Positions 35,843 to 47,541 of a stretch of DNA of 64,000 bases are shown here, in pieces (within the stretch, counting starts at the first letter, position 1; every line of letters starts with the position of its first letter). This DNA is from Inquilinus limosus_F. Its GTDB lineage: Bacteria > Pseudomonadota > Alphaproteobacteria > DSM-16000 > Inquilinaceae. Both the position numbers and the translations under genes were made by a program. Where the stretch lies: assembly GCF_051487185.1 (NCBI RefSeq), contig NZ_JAHVDK010000013.1, positions 124,001-188,000 of the forward strand, in the 5' to 3' direction. The notes beneath the pieces were generated by a model that saw only the letters and a program-made list of their open reading frames with translations, had not been told where the DNA came from and ran no database searches.

Positions 35843-35948
35843 GGAGGGGCCTCCGGCAGGTTGCCAGCCACCATAGCGCGGCTTCGCCTCGGCGTCAGGG
35901 CGGCATCCGGCAACCAAGCTTGAAGGCGATCTTCAGAGCAACCATAAT

Positions 35949-35966
35949 CTAGCCAGACCTAGCTAG
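35949..35966. promoter_or_regulatory. operator-like inverted repeat of the toxin-antitoxin genes
   Basis: CTAGC-N8-GCTAG 12 bases before the antitoxin GTG. Such short palindromes are the usual autoregulatory sites of Phd/VapBC modules. Confidence 0.4.
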
Positions 35967-35978
35967 AGTGGTGAAGCC

Positions 35979-36233
35979 GTGACCACCGTCAACATCTTCG
36001 AGGCGAAATCCAGCCTCTCGCGCCTGGTGGCTGCCGTCGAAACAGGTCGCGAATCGGAAATCATCATCGCCCGCAACGGCCGCCCCGTGGCGCGCCTTGT
36101 CCCGATGGCCCCCGTCCCGGATGCCAGCCGCCGTCTCGGGCTGCTCGCCGGCCAGTATCCGACGATGACGCTCGAGGAGTTCGACGCCGAGAACGAGCGG
36201 ATCGCGGCGCTGTTCGAAGATCAGGAGAAGTGA
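35979..36233 (+). CDS. type II antitoxin, Phd/YefM family
   Basis: 84 residues. MTTVNIFEAKSSLSRLVAAV with IIARNGRPVARLVP is the Phd/YefM DNA-binding fold; the acidic C-terminus (EEFDAENERIAALFEDQEK) is the toxin-neutralising part. GTG start. Its stop overlaps the start of the PIN toxin (GTGA), the usual translational coupling in these pairs. Confidence 0.88.
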   Translation: MTTVNIFEAKSSLSRLVAAVETGRESEIIIARNGRPVARLVPMAPVPDASRRLGLLAGQYPTMTLEEFDAENERIAALFEDQEK

Positions 36234-36619
36234 GGCTTCTGCTCGATACCCATGTCGCGATCTGGGCCCTGGTCTCGCCGGATGTGATGCCGGAGTCGAT
36301 CCGGGCCCTGATCGCCGATCCGGCGAATGCCGTCCACATCTCCGCCGCGAGCATCTGGGAGATCGCGATCAAGCATTCGATGGCCCGGCGCAGCGCCCCT
36401 CCGTTTTCGGGGGCACAGGCGATCGGCTATTTCGAACAGGCGGGTTACGCGCTTCTGCCCGTATCGGCCGAGCATGCGGCCGGTGTCGAGGTCCTGCCTC
36501 CGCTCCATGCCGATCCCTTCGACCGGCTTCTCGTCGCACAGGCGCTGGCCGAACCTCTACGGCTGATCACTCACGACGACGCGGTTGCCGCTTACGACGG
36601 CTCGATTATCCATTTCTGA
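36230..36619 (+). CDS. vapC: PIN-domain ribonuclease toxin (VapC-like)
   Basis: 129-residue PIN nuclease. The acidic metal site is complete: Asp6 (LLLDTHVAIWAL), Glu44 (SIWEIAIKH), Asp95/Asp98 (HADPFDRLLVAQA) and Asp116/117. Likely cuts tRNA or other RNA when freed from its antitoxin. GTG start overlapping the antitoxin stop, with a GGAG site inside the antitoxin gene. Confidence 0.9.
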   Translation: MRLLLDTHVAIWALVSPDVMPESIRALIADPANAVHISAASIWEIAIKHSMARRSAPPFSGAQAIGYFEQAGYALLPVSAEHAAGVEVLPPLHADPFDRLLVAQALAEPLRLITHDDAVAAYDGSIIHF

Positions 36620-36853
36620 GCGATCCGCGGCGCTGTACCGCTCCTCGCAATGTCTTGACGTTGTCACAAATCCAGCTAGGAATGATTCGCAGATGGAGCG
36701 ATGGCAACCGCCATGTCATTGGTGTAGGGGAAGGAATCCCGTGGCGGACCACGATCCCAACCCGCCCGTTTCTGCGATATAATCCTAGGTCGCAGCGGCG
36801 GGCAAAGTCGCTGCCACCGTTCGGAAGCGAGAGCACAGTCGGAGAGCGAGACC
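36620..36853 (+). promoter_or_regulatory. promoter region of the hydroxylase gene
   Basis: 234 bases without a gene. A perfect TATAAT is at 36778-36783, about 70 bases before the hydroxylase GTG, but the -35 area is poor. A second candidate is TTGACG at 36655 with TAGGAA 16 bases further. No palindrome recognised. Confidence 0.35.
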
Positions 36854-37699
36854 GTGAACGCAAGCGTCGGAAACCAAGGCACCGCGACGCATCCGGGCCC
36901 AATCAAACCGAAGCAGGTGTTCGTTACCGAGGGCATCGACCCGACCCTGGACCGGCCGAGCCTGGTGACGCGCTTCTTCATGCGCGTCGTCGCCTGGGCC
37001 GAGCGGCTCAACCTGAAATACACCAAGGTCGGCAACCCGCCGGTCTACGACACCGCCACCTTCCCATGGGTGGCCGAGATCGAGCGCGAATGGCCCCTGA
37101 TCCGGGCCGAACTGGACAAGATCCTGCTGCGCCAGGACGAGCTGCCGAGCTTCCAGGACATCTCGTCCGACGTGAAGACAATCACCAAGGACAACCACTG
37201 GAAGACGTTCTTCCTGGCCGGCTACGGCGTCAGCTCGGAGAAGAACATCGCCCAGTGCCCGGAGACCTGGCGCGTCGTCCAGAAGATCCCGGGGCTGAAG
37301 ACGGCGATGTTCTCGATCTTCGAGCCGGGCAAGCATCTGGCGCCGCATCGCGGCCCCTATAACGGCGTGCTGCGGCTGCACCTGCCGCTGCTGGTGCCGG
37401 AGCCGCGCGAGAAGCTGGCGATCCGCGTCGACAAGCAGATCTGCCACTGGACCGAGGGCCAGGCCCTGGTGTTCGACGACGCCTATGAGCACGAGGCCTG
37501 GAACCACACCGACAAGACCCGCGTGGTGCTGTTCATCGACTTCGTCAAGCCGCTGCGCTTCCCGGCGAAGCTGGTGAACTGGCTGCTCTTGAACCTGGCC
37601 GTCTTCACCCCCTTCATCCGCGAGGGGCAGGACGCGCACAAGGAGTGGGAAAAGAAGTTCTACGCCCAGGCGGAGGCCTTGCGGAACAAGAAGGCCTGA
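36854..37699 (+). CDS. aspartyl/asparaginyl beta-hydroxylase-type dioxygenase (LpxO-like)
   Basis: 281-residue 2-oxoglutarate/Fe(II) dioxygenase fold. FSIFEPGKHLAPHRGPYNGVLRLHLPL contains His165, the first iron ligand; VFDDAYEHEAWNHTDKTRVVL contains His213, the second; the Arg in TRVVLFID binds the oxo acid. It is most like LpxO, which hydroxylates the acyl chain of lipid A, but could act on a protein. A hydrophobic stretch near the C-terminus (KLVNWLLLNLAVFTPFI) fits membrane attachment. GTG start with GGAGAG. Confidence 0.87.
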   Translation: MNASVGNQGTATHPGPIKPKQVFVTEGIDPTLDRPSLVTRFFMRVVAWAERLNLKYTKVGNPPVYDTATFPWVAEIEREWPLIRAELDKILLRQDELPSFQDISSDVKTITKDNHWKTFFLAGYGVSSEKNIAQCPETWRVVQKIPGLKTAMFSIFEPGKHLAPHRGPYNGVLRLHLPLLVPEPREKLAIRVDKQICHWTEGQALVFDDAYEHEAWNHTDKTRVVLFIDFVKPLRFPAKLVNWLLLNLAVFTPFIREGQDAHKEWEKKFYAQAEALRNKKA

Positions 37700-37706
37700 G
37701 GCCGCC

Positions 37707-38285
37707 TTACGCCCCCAGCCGCTCCACCACCGCGCCCGTCGTCGTGACCGCGGCGAATTCCGCCGCCAGCGTCGCCAGATGGGCGCGGTGCAGATCCTCC
37801 GCCGCGACCGTGCCGCCGGCGCCGTCCGGCAGGTCGAAGCAGGCGCAGGCGTCGCCGATCACGATCGTCCGGTAGCCCAGATTCGCCGCGACGCGGGCGG
37901 TGGTCGAGACGCACATGTCGGCGGTGAAGCCGAACAGCGCCACCGTGCCGACGCCGAGCCGCCGCAGCCGCAGGTCGAGATCGGTGCCGATGAAGGCGCA
38001 GTTCACCGACTTCGCCACCACCGGCTCGCCCTCCCGCGGCTCGAAGCCCGGGCGGAAGGCGTGGCCGGGATGGCTCGGCGCCAGGGTCGAGCCCGGCTCC
38101 ACCGAATCGTGCCGGATGTGCAGCAGCGGCAGCCCCGCCCGCCGCCACGCCGCCAGCAGCCGCTGGCCGTTGGCGTCGAGATCCGGGTTGTTGCGCCGGC
38201 CCCAGGACGGCAGGCCGAAGCCGCGCTGCAGGTCGACCGGCAGCAGCGCCGCCCGGTGGGTCCAGAGATCGGGGACGACGGTCAT
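37707..38285 (-). CDS. cysteine hydrolase of the isochorismatase family
   Basis: 192 residues. Catalytic triad Asp18 (LLPVDLQRGF), Lys92 (VAKSVNCAF) and Cys125 (GFTADMCVSTTARVAANLG). Family members hydrolyse isochorismate, nicotinamide, biuret-type amides or similar. Translationally coupled to the GlxA-type regulator upstream (ATGA overlap), which points to a shared inducer or pathway. Exact substrate unknown. Confidence 0.9.
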   Translation of the reverse strand: MTVVPDLWTHRAALLPVDLQRGFGLPSWGRRNNPDLDANGQRLLAAWRRAGLPLLHIRHDSVEPGSTLAPSHPGHAFRPGFEPREGEPVVAKSVNCAFIGTDLDLRLRRLGVGTVALFGFTADMCVSTTARVAANLGYRTIVIGDACACFDLPDGAGGTVAAEDLHRAHLATLAAEFAAVTTTGAVVERLGA

Positions 38286-39316
38286 GCTCTCTCCTCCATC
38301 TGTTGCGGAAGCGCCGTGGGCCCGGCCGCCGGCCGGAACCGCTCGCGATACTCGCGCGGCCCGACGCCGAGCCGCCGCAGGAAGGCCCGCCGCATGCCGT
38401 CGCCATTGCCGAAGCCGCAGGACCGGGCGATGGTCTCGCCCGGCAGGTTGGTCTCCTCCAGCCGGCGGCGCGCCGCCTCGACCCGCAGCTGCTCGACATA
38501 GGCGGCGGGCGTGGTGCCGATCTCGCGCAGGAAGGCACGGGCGAAGTTGCGCGGGCTCATCGCCGCCCGCGCCGCCAGCGCCGGCACCGACAGGTCGGCG
38601 TCGGGATGCGCCAGCATCCAGCCCTGCAGCGCCCGCAGCGGCCGCCGCTCCGCCGCCTGCCCGGCCAGGACGGCGCTGAACTGGGACTGGCCGCCGGGCC
38701 GCTTCAGGAACATCACCAGGTCACGGGCGGTGGCGAGCGCCAGATCCCGGCCATGGTCGGCCTCGACCAGGGCCAGCGCCAGGTCCATGCCGGCGGTGAC
38801 GCCGGCCGAGGTCCAGACCGGGCCGTCCCGGACGAAGATCGGGTCGGGCTCGACCCGCACCGCCGGATAGCGCCGGCGCAGCCTGTCGCACCAGTTCCAA
38901 TGCGTCGCCGCGCGGCGGCCGTCGAGCAGCCCGGCCTCGGCCAGCAGCAGCGCCCCGGTGCAGACCGAGCCGAGCCGTCGGATGCTCGGCGCCGCGGCCC
39001 GGAGCCAGGCGACGAGGGCCGGATCGGCGACGGCGTCCTCGATCCCGGTGCCGCCCGCGACCAGCAGCGTGTCGATGTCGTCCGCGGGCCGGTCGAGCCC
39101 GCGATCGGCCACCACCGCGAGGCCGGAATCGGCGCGCACGGGACCGGCCCGCGCCGCCAGGACCTCGACCGCATAGGCCGGTGGCAGCCCGCCGTCGCGC
39201 CGCAGGGCGGTGGCCGCGGCGAAGACCTCGAGCGGCCCGACGACGTCGAGCATCCCGACGCCGGGGAAGGCCAGCACGGCGATGCGCCGCGGAGAATTGC
39301 GGGTCGGCTCGGACAT
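38282..39316 (-). CDS. GlxA-type AraC family transcription regulator with DJ-1/PfpI domain
   Basis: 344 residues. N-terminal DJ-1/PfpI-like domain (RIAVLAFPGVGMLDVVGPLEV; the nucleophile-elbow Cys in GSVCTGALLLAEAGLL) and C-terminal AraC HTH (ALQGWMLAHPDADLSVPALAARAAM; FGNGDGMRRAFLRRLGVGPREYRERF). Such regulators control amide or amino-acid breakdown genes. The ATG at 39316 is the family-like start. Four-base overlap with the hydrolase gene it precedes. Confidence 0.92.
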   Translation of the reverse strand: MSEPTRNSPRRIAVLAFPGVGMLDVVGPLEVFAAATALRRDGGLPPAYAVEVLAARAGPVRADSGLAVVADRGLDRPADDIDTLLVAGGTGIEDAVADPALVAWLRAAAPSIRRLGSVCTGALLLAEAGLLDGRRAATHWNWCDRLRRRYPAVRVEPDPIFVRDGPVWTSAGVTAGMDLALALVEADHGRDLALATARDLVMFLKRPGGQSQFSAVLAGQAAERRPLRALQGWMLAHPDADLSVPALAARAAMSPRNFARAFLREIGTTPAAYVEQLRVEAARRRLEETNLPGETIARSCGFGNGDGMRRAFLRRLGVGPREYRERFRPAAGPTALPQQMEERA

Positions 39317-39400
39317 GCGGCGAGTGTGGCCGGACCGGCCGGATGGCAGCAACGACAGGATGCCGTCGGATTCTGCCAAATCCGGCCGGTGCTCACGCGG

Positions 39401-40081
39401 TCAGCCGGCGCGGGCCTTGCCCAGCGACTGCCAGGCCGCGAGCGCCAGGGCCAGCAGCGCCGCGGCCGGCGCCACCCAGGCATCCGGCGCCGACATCGCC
39501 CACAGCGTCGCCCCGGTGGCCGCGCACCACAGCACCGGTAGGACCATCAGCCCCCAGCGCGCCGGCCCGGCCGCGGCCAGCAGCAGGCCCAGCGTGCCGA
39601 TGGCGGTGGGATCGGGGGCGACGCCGAAGATCTCAGCCTGCCGCCAGCCACGGCCGAGCAGCAGGCCGATCGCGGGTTGGAGCAGCAGCGCGAACAGGAA
39701 AATCCCGATCCCGGCCCGGCCGGCGAGGCCGAGCCGCGGCGGGGCGGAGAGGCGGTTGCTGATCACGCCCAGCCAGACCAGCAGCGCCGCCTGCGCCAGG
39801 AATCCGGCGGCGGCCCAGGGCGCGGCCCAGTTGATGGTGGCGTAGCGGTCGAGATGGAAGGCGATGGCGACCCAGGCCCAACAGGCGGCGAGGATGGCGG
39901 CCGCCGCCGATCCCCCGATCGGGCCGCCGCGCCGCAGCAGCATCAGCGCCGCGAGGCCGAGCAGGACGGAAGCGGTCTGCGCCGGCCAAATCGCGGCGTT
40001 GTAGAGCTCGAACAGCCGGTGGTAGGTGCGGGGAGAAAAGAGCAGGAAGTCGGAGAGTCGGTAGCTCCACCATTCCGACAT
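39401..40081 (-). CDS. DUF6064 family membrane protein
   Basis: 226 residues, six to seven membrane helices. It begins MSEWWSYRLSDFLLFSPRTY, the DUF6064 signature, and has LYNAAIWPAQTASVLLG. No known function. The ATG overlaps the stop of the upstream aldo/keto reductase gene by one base (shared T/A), so the two are coupled and may form a membrane-linked pair. Confidence 0.82.
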   Translation of the reverse strand: MSEWWSYRLSDFLLFSPRTYHRLFELYNAAIWPAQTASVLLGLAALMLLRRGGPIGGSAAAAILAACWAWVAIAFHLDRYATINWAAPWAAAGFLAQAALLVWLGVISNRLSAPPRLGLAGRAGIGIFLFALLLQPAIGLLLGRGWRQAEIFGVAPDPTAIGTLGLLLAAAGPARWGLMVLPVLWCAATGATLWAMSAPDAWVAPAAALLALALAAWQSLGKARAG

Positions 40082-41010
40082 CACAGCGCCTCGACATCGG
40101 CGGCCATGCGCCGGCGCATCGCCGCGTCCGGCATCGGGCCGCGGGCGACGCCGAGATTCTCGCGCACATGGTCGACGCGGGTGGTGGCCGGGATGGCGCA
40201 GGTGACGGCCGGGTGGGAGACGATGAACTTCAGCAGGATCTGCGCCCAGCTGCCGCAGCCGATCTCGCCGGCCCAGCCGGGCAGCGGCCCACCCTCGAAG
40301 TCTTGGATCAGGTCGCCCTGGCGGAACGGCCGGTTGACGATGACGCCGATGCCGCGATCCTGCGCCAGCGGCAGGATCCGGTCCTCCACCTCGCGGTCGA
40401 GGATGTTGTAGGTGATCTGGACGAAGTCGATCCGCCGGTCCCGCATGATCCGCTCGATTTCGCCGTGCCGCCGCCCCTCCGAGGTGGTGATCCCGATATA
40501 GCGCAGCTGTCCCTCCGCCTTCATGGCGAAGAGCGTGTCGAGATGCGCCTCCCACGCCAGCAGGTTGTGGACCTGCAGCAGGTCGAAGCGGGGGACGCCC
40601 CAGAACCGCCGGGACTCCTCGATCTGCCCTGGCCCCTCCTCGCCGGAGGAGGTCCAGACCTTCTCGGCCGAGAACAGGCTGGGCGGCCGGCCCAGCTTGG
40701 CGAGACCGTAGCCGATCACCGGCTGGGACGAGCCGTACATCGGCGAGGAATCGATCATCCGGCCGCCATCGGCGAAGAAGGCCCGCATCACCTCGGCGCA
40801 GTCGTCGCGCGCCTCCGGGTCGTCGCCGACATTGAAGGTGATCCAGGTGCCGAGCCCGACCACCGGCAGCGCCTCGCCGGTCGACGGGATCGGCCGGGTG
40901 ATCGGGACCTCCTGCGCCGTCGCGGCCGGGACCGGCAGCAGCGGGGCGGCGCCGGATGCGGCGAGCGCGCCCAGCAGGGTACGGCGGCTGAGGGTCGGGG
41001 ATCGCGTCAT
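40081..41010 (-). CDS. Tat-exported aldo/keto reductase
   Basis: 308 residues. The N-terminus MTRSPTLSRRTLLGALAASG is a twin-arginine signal ending near ATAQE, so the enzyme should be folded in the cytosol and exported. The aldo/keto reductase tetrad is complete: Asp87 and Tyr92 (MIDSSPMYGSS), Lys117 (AEKVW) and His148 (DLLQVHN). NAD(P)H-site region near IPATTRVDHVRENLG. ATG 41010 gives the Tat signal. Coupled to a DUF6064 membrane gene. How the cofactor is supplied outside the cytosol is unclear. Confidence 0.9.
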   Translation of the reverse strand: MTRSPTLSRRTLLGALAASGAAPLLPVPAATAQEVPITRPIPSTGEALPVVGLGTWITFNVGDDPEARDDCAEVMRAFFADGGRMIDSSPMYGSSQPVIGYGLAKLGRPPSLFSAEKVWTSSGEEGPGQIEESRRFWGVPRFDLLQVHNLLAWEAHLDTLFAMKAEGQLRYIGITTSEGRRHGEIERIMRDRRIDFVQITYNILDREVEDRILPLAQDRGIGVIVNRPFRQGDLIQDFEGGPLPGWAGEIGCGSWAQILLKFIVSHPAVTCAIPATTRVDHVRENLGVARGPMPDAAMRRRMAADVEAL

Positions 41011-41202
41011 CACCTGCCTCCGTCTGCGGCATCGCCCCATGAAGATGGGGTCAGACCGCCTCGGCGCCATACCCGGGCTGGAAGCAGACGAATGCCGAGT
41101 GTATGGCGGCGCCGTCACTATTTCCTTCCGGTCCCGGTGTTCCTGCGCCAGCATTTGTTCCTACACTGCTGCCGGCCGGCGGGTCACGGACAGGGGGACG
41201 GG

Positions 41203-42600
41203 ATGGGGAGTCGACGGAACAATCCGAGATCGATCGGTGGCGCGTTGGGAGCATGCCTGGCCGCTGCGCTTCTTGCGGGCGTGGCGCTATCGGCGGCGGC
41301 CGAGGAAGCGCCGGCCCCGGTGCTGAACGCCGGCGACCGCGTGCTGCAGTTCGACTGGCCGGTCCTGCGCATCGGCACCGGCGAGTACGAGGAGGGACCG
41401 ACCGGCGTCACCGTGTTCCATTTCGACCGGCGGTCGCTGGCCGCGGTCGATGTCCGTGGCGGCGGGCCGGGCACCGTCAACACCGACTATCTGCGCCTGG
41501 GCTACGACGCGCCAGAGCTGGATGCGGTGGTGTTCTCCGGCGGCTCCTGGTACGGGCTCGAGGCCACCACCGCCGTCGCCTCGGCCCTCAAGGAGGACGG
41601 GGTCCGGGACGGGGACTGGACCAACCTGGCGCTATCGGTCGGCGCCATCATCTACGATCTCGGGCCCCGCCGGCTGAACGAGATCCTGCCCGACAAGCGG
41701 CTGGCCCAGGCCGCCTTCCGCGCTGCCCGGCCCGGCGCCTTCCCGCTGGGCGCGCAGGGCGCCGGACGGCTGGCCAAGACCGGCAGCCTGTTCGGCTGCA
41801 ACGCCTTGTCCGGCCAGGGCGGCGCCTTCCGCCAGATCGGGCAGGTCAAGATTGCCGCCTTCGCCGTGGTCAACGCCTTGGGCGTGGTGACGAAGCGCGA
41901 CGGCACCGTGGCCGCCTGCTATCCCGATTCGGGCTGGCCCAGCCCGCTGCGCACCGAGGCGCTGATGGCGGGCTACCCGGCCAGCCGCCAGCCGGGCTGG
42001 ACCGGCGCGCCGAACGCGGACGCGCCGGCGCGCAACACCACGGTCAGCCTGATCGTCACCAACCAGAAGCTGAAGCCGGCCGAGCTGCAGCGCCTGGCGA
42101 TCCAGGTGCACGGCTCGATGGGCCGGGCGCTGCAGCCCTTCGCCACCGAGTTCGACGGCGACGTGCTCTACGCCGTCTCGACCGGCGAGTTGGAGGACGA
42201 GGCCGCGATACTGCCGACGGTTGATCTCGGCGTCATCGGCGGCGAGGTGATGTGGGACGCGATCCTGGCCTCGGTGCCGGAGCAGCCGAAGCCGGCGACG
42301 CCCGCCGACAAGCCGGTGCTGCCGGCGGACAAGCTCGCGGCCTTGGCCGGCGACTATGTGTTCAGCCGCTTCGTCACGCTGAAGGTGACGGCCGAGGGCG
42401 ACCGGCTGTTCGCCCAGGCGACCGGCGACCGCGCCGCCTATGCCATCGGCCGCGAGGAGCCGACGGAGCTGAAGCCGGTCTCGGCCACCGACTTCATGGT
42501 GCCGGGACGCTATCCCCTGACCCTGCGCTTCGAGGAGTCCGGCCGGCTGGTGGTCAACCCCGGGCACTGGCAGCAGATTGGGACTCGCCAGGGGTCGTGA
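41203..42600 (+). CDS. P1 (DmpA/S58) family peptidase with C-terminal extension
   Basis: 465 residues with a signal peptide (about 1-33, ALLAGVALSAAAEE). DmpA-type fold: GTGEYEEGPTGVTVFHFDR, VVFSGGSWYGLEATTAVASALKE, then the self-cleavage point at Asn278-Thr279 in PARNTTVSLIVTNQKL, so Thr279 is the likely N-terminal nucleophile of the second chain. After the peptidase domain (about residue 375) come roughly 90 further residues forming a small beta domain (LAGDYVFSRFVTLKVTAEGD). Probably a periplasmic aminopeptidase. Divergent from the reductase gene. Confidence 0.88.
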   Translation: MGSRRNNPRSIGGALGACLAAALLAGVALSAAAEEAPAPVLNAGDRVLQFDWPVLRIGTGEYEEGPTGVTVFHFDRRSLAAVDVRGGGPGTVNTDYLRLGYDAPELDAVVFSGGSWYGLEATTAVASALKEDGVRDGDWTNLALSVGAIIYDLGPRRLNEILPDKRLAQAAFRAARPGAFPLGAQGAGRLAKTGSLFGCNALSGQGGAFRQIGQVKIAAFAVVNALGVVTKRDGTVAACYPDSGWPSPLRTEALMAGYPASRQPGWTGAPNADAPARNTTVSLIVTNQKLKPAELQRLAIQVHGSMGRALQPFATEFDGDVLYAVSTGELEDEAAILPTVDLGVIGGEVMWDAILASVPEQPKPATPADKPVLPADKLAALAGDYVFSRFVTLKVTAEGDRLFAQATGDRAAYAIGREEPTELKPVSATDFMVPGRYPLTLRFEESGRLVVNPGHWQQIGTRQGS

Positions 42601-42850
42601 CGCCCATGTCGGTGTCGGCCTCCTCCGCCACCATCCTCAGCAGCCAGCGCCGGAACCTGGCCACCGGCGCCGCGTTCCAGCACTCCGCCGGCGCCGAGAA
42701 CAGATAGGCGCCGAGCGAGACCGGGGCGAAGCTGCCGATCGCGACCAGCCGGCCGGCGGCGAGATCGTCGGCGGCGAGGAAGGGGTTGGCGAGGGCGATG
42801 CCCCGCCCGCGCCGGGGCGAAGGCGGCTCGGCAAGCGTGTCCTGGGCCAT
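42554..42850 (-). pseudogene. remnant of a LysR-type regulator (C-terminal end only)
   Basis: Open frame of 98 codons whose middle reads GIALANPFLAADDLAAGRLV and ends PVARFRRWLLRMVAEEAD, the final third of a LysR effector domain. The helix-turn-helix and most of the effector domain are missing; an in-frame stop lies just before the first ATG. It overlaps the peptidase stop by 47 bases. Best read as a decayed regulator rather than a working gene. Confidence 0.6.
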
Positions 42851-42934
42851 GGGCGCGCTCCGTCAGCGGGTCTGGGCACCCGGCCGAGCATCGGCGAGCT
42901 GCGGCTGCGAGCAATATCAGAGGTGTCCGCCGAC

Positions 42935-43400
42935 CTACACCTCCCGCCAGTCCCGGAAAGCCGCGGCTTGGCCGTGCAGCGTGCCGGCCTCGTCGATCAA
43001 CTGCCAGACGGTGGCGTTCTCGATCCAGAAGCGGCGCCTGGACTTGGCGATGCGCTGGCCGTGATAATCGCCGATGAAGCCGTCGCGGGTGACGGCGTCC
43101 AGCAGGCGCTGCCGTTCCGCCTGGTCCGGTGCCTCGGCCGAGAGGCGGGAGGGCAGCCCGGCGAACTCGTCCCAGCCGTATTCGAAGCAGGCTTGGGCCG
43201 CCCGGTTGGCGTAGACGAAGCGCGGATCGGCGTCGGTGTTGTGCGCCAGCACGCAGAAGGGCGCGTCCTCGTACAGCCAGCGCGCCTGCGCCGCGTCGTC
43301 GCCGGCGGCCACGCCCTCCGGCACCAGCGGCGCGCCGACCAGCCGGGCGTGGCTGCCGGCCAGGAGGCGGAGGAAGGCCGGATCGAGGGCCCATGCTCAT
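42935..43400 (-). pseudogene. MEKHLA domain protein, apparently frameshifted at its start
   Basis: The frame reads ALDPAFLRLLAGSHARL, then APFCVLAHNTDADPRFVYANRAA-type text and ends TLHGQAAAFRDWREV, a full MEKHLA domain. In this frame a TGA stands two codons before Ala-Leu-Asp. The ATG at 43400 has a good GGAG eight bases upstream, but is one base out of frame; removing one base from the GGG run at 43390-43392 would restore a 150-odd residue protein. A GTG at 43324 could still give a 129-residue product. MEKHLA proteins resemble PAS sensors. Confidence 0.6.
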
Positions 43401-43561
43401 GCGATGGACTCCGGGCGCGTCACGACGGCGACGGCATCGGAGCGACACGTCGGACATGCAGCGCAACCGAGCAAGACGGCAGCCCTGCGGCACGATGTCC
43501 GCCCCGACGCGAAAGATCGGGCCACCGCGCCCGAATCCACCCCGAGAGCCCATCGGATGTT

Positions 43562-43583
43562 GATATAAAGATATCTTTATGTC
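43562..43583. promoter_or_regulatory. palindromic operator of metH (SahR/ArsR type)
   Basis: Perfect 16-base palindrome ATAAAGATATCTTTAT (43565-43580), extending to 22 bases with one mismatch. It lies 40 bases before the metH ATG. This ATAAAGATATC form fits the binding site of the SAH-sensing ArsR-family regulator that controls methionine-cycle genes in proteobacteria; the regulator gene itself is not in the window. Confidence 0.75.
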
Positions 43584-43622
43584 ATTACATAGGGCCCGAC
43601 CCGGAACCGCCGGCCGTTCGCC

Positions 43623-47405
<3,783 letters not shown>

Positions 47406-47434
47406 GCGGCGGGCCCCTCTGCACCTCCCGTCCT

Positions 47435-47507
47435 CGTCATCCCCGCGAAAGCGGGGATCTCATCACAGCAAGACCGGAAGGAGATTCCCGCTTTCGTGGG
47501 AATGACG
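47435..47507. repeat. CGTCAT...ATGACG palindromic element
   Basis: CGTCATCCCCGCGAAAGCGG at the left and TTCCCGCTTTCGTGGGAATG near the right end pair as long imperfect arms. Same terminal bases as the elements at 24568 and 53820. Lies between metH and the 3' end of the MarR gene and may also stop transcription. Confidence 0.8.
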
Positions 47508-47541
47508 TCCAGGGGATGGGAAAGGGCGCGACGTCCTCTGC

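Noticed and set aside
35979..36619. Toxin-antitoxin pair as sign of a larger mobile island
   Set aside because: No integrase, transposase, attachment-site repeats or clear composition change flank it; a lone module is common in chromosomes.
43400..43622. Cobalamin or SAM riboswitch before metH
   Set aside because: The leader between the palindrome and ATG is only about 40 bases and no B12-box or SAM-type conserved core was recognised; an operator explains the region better.
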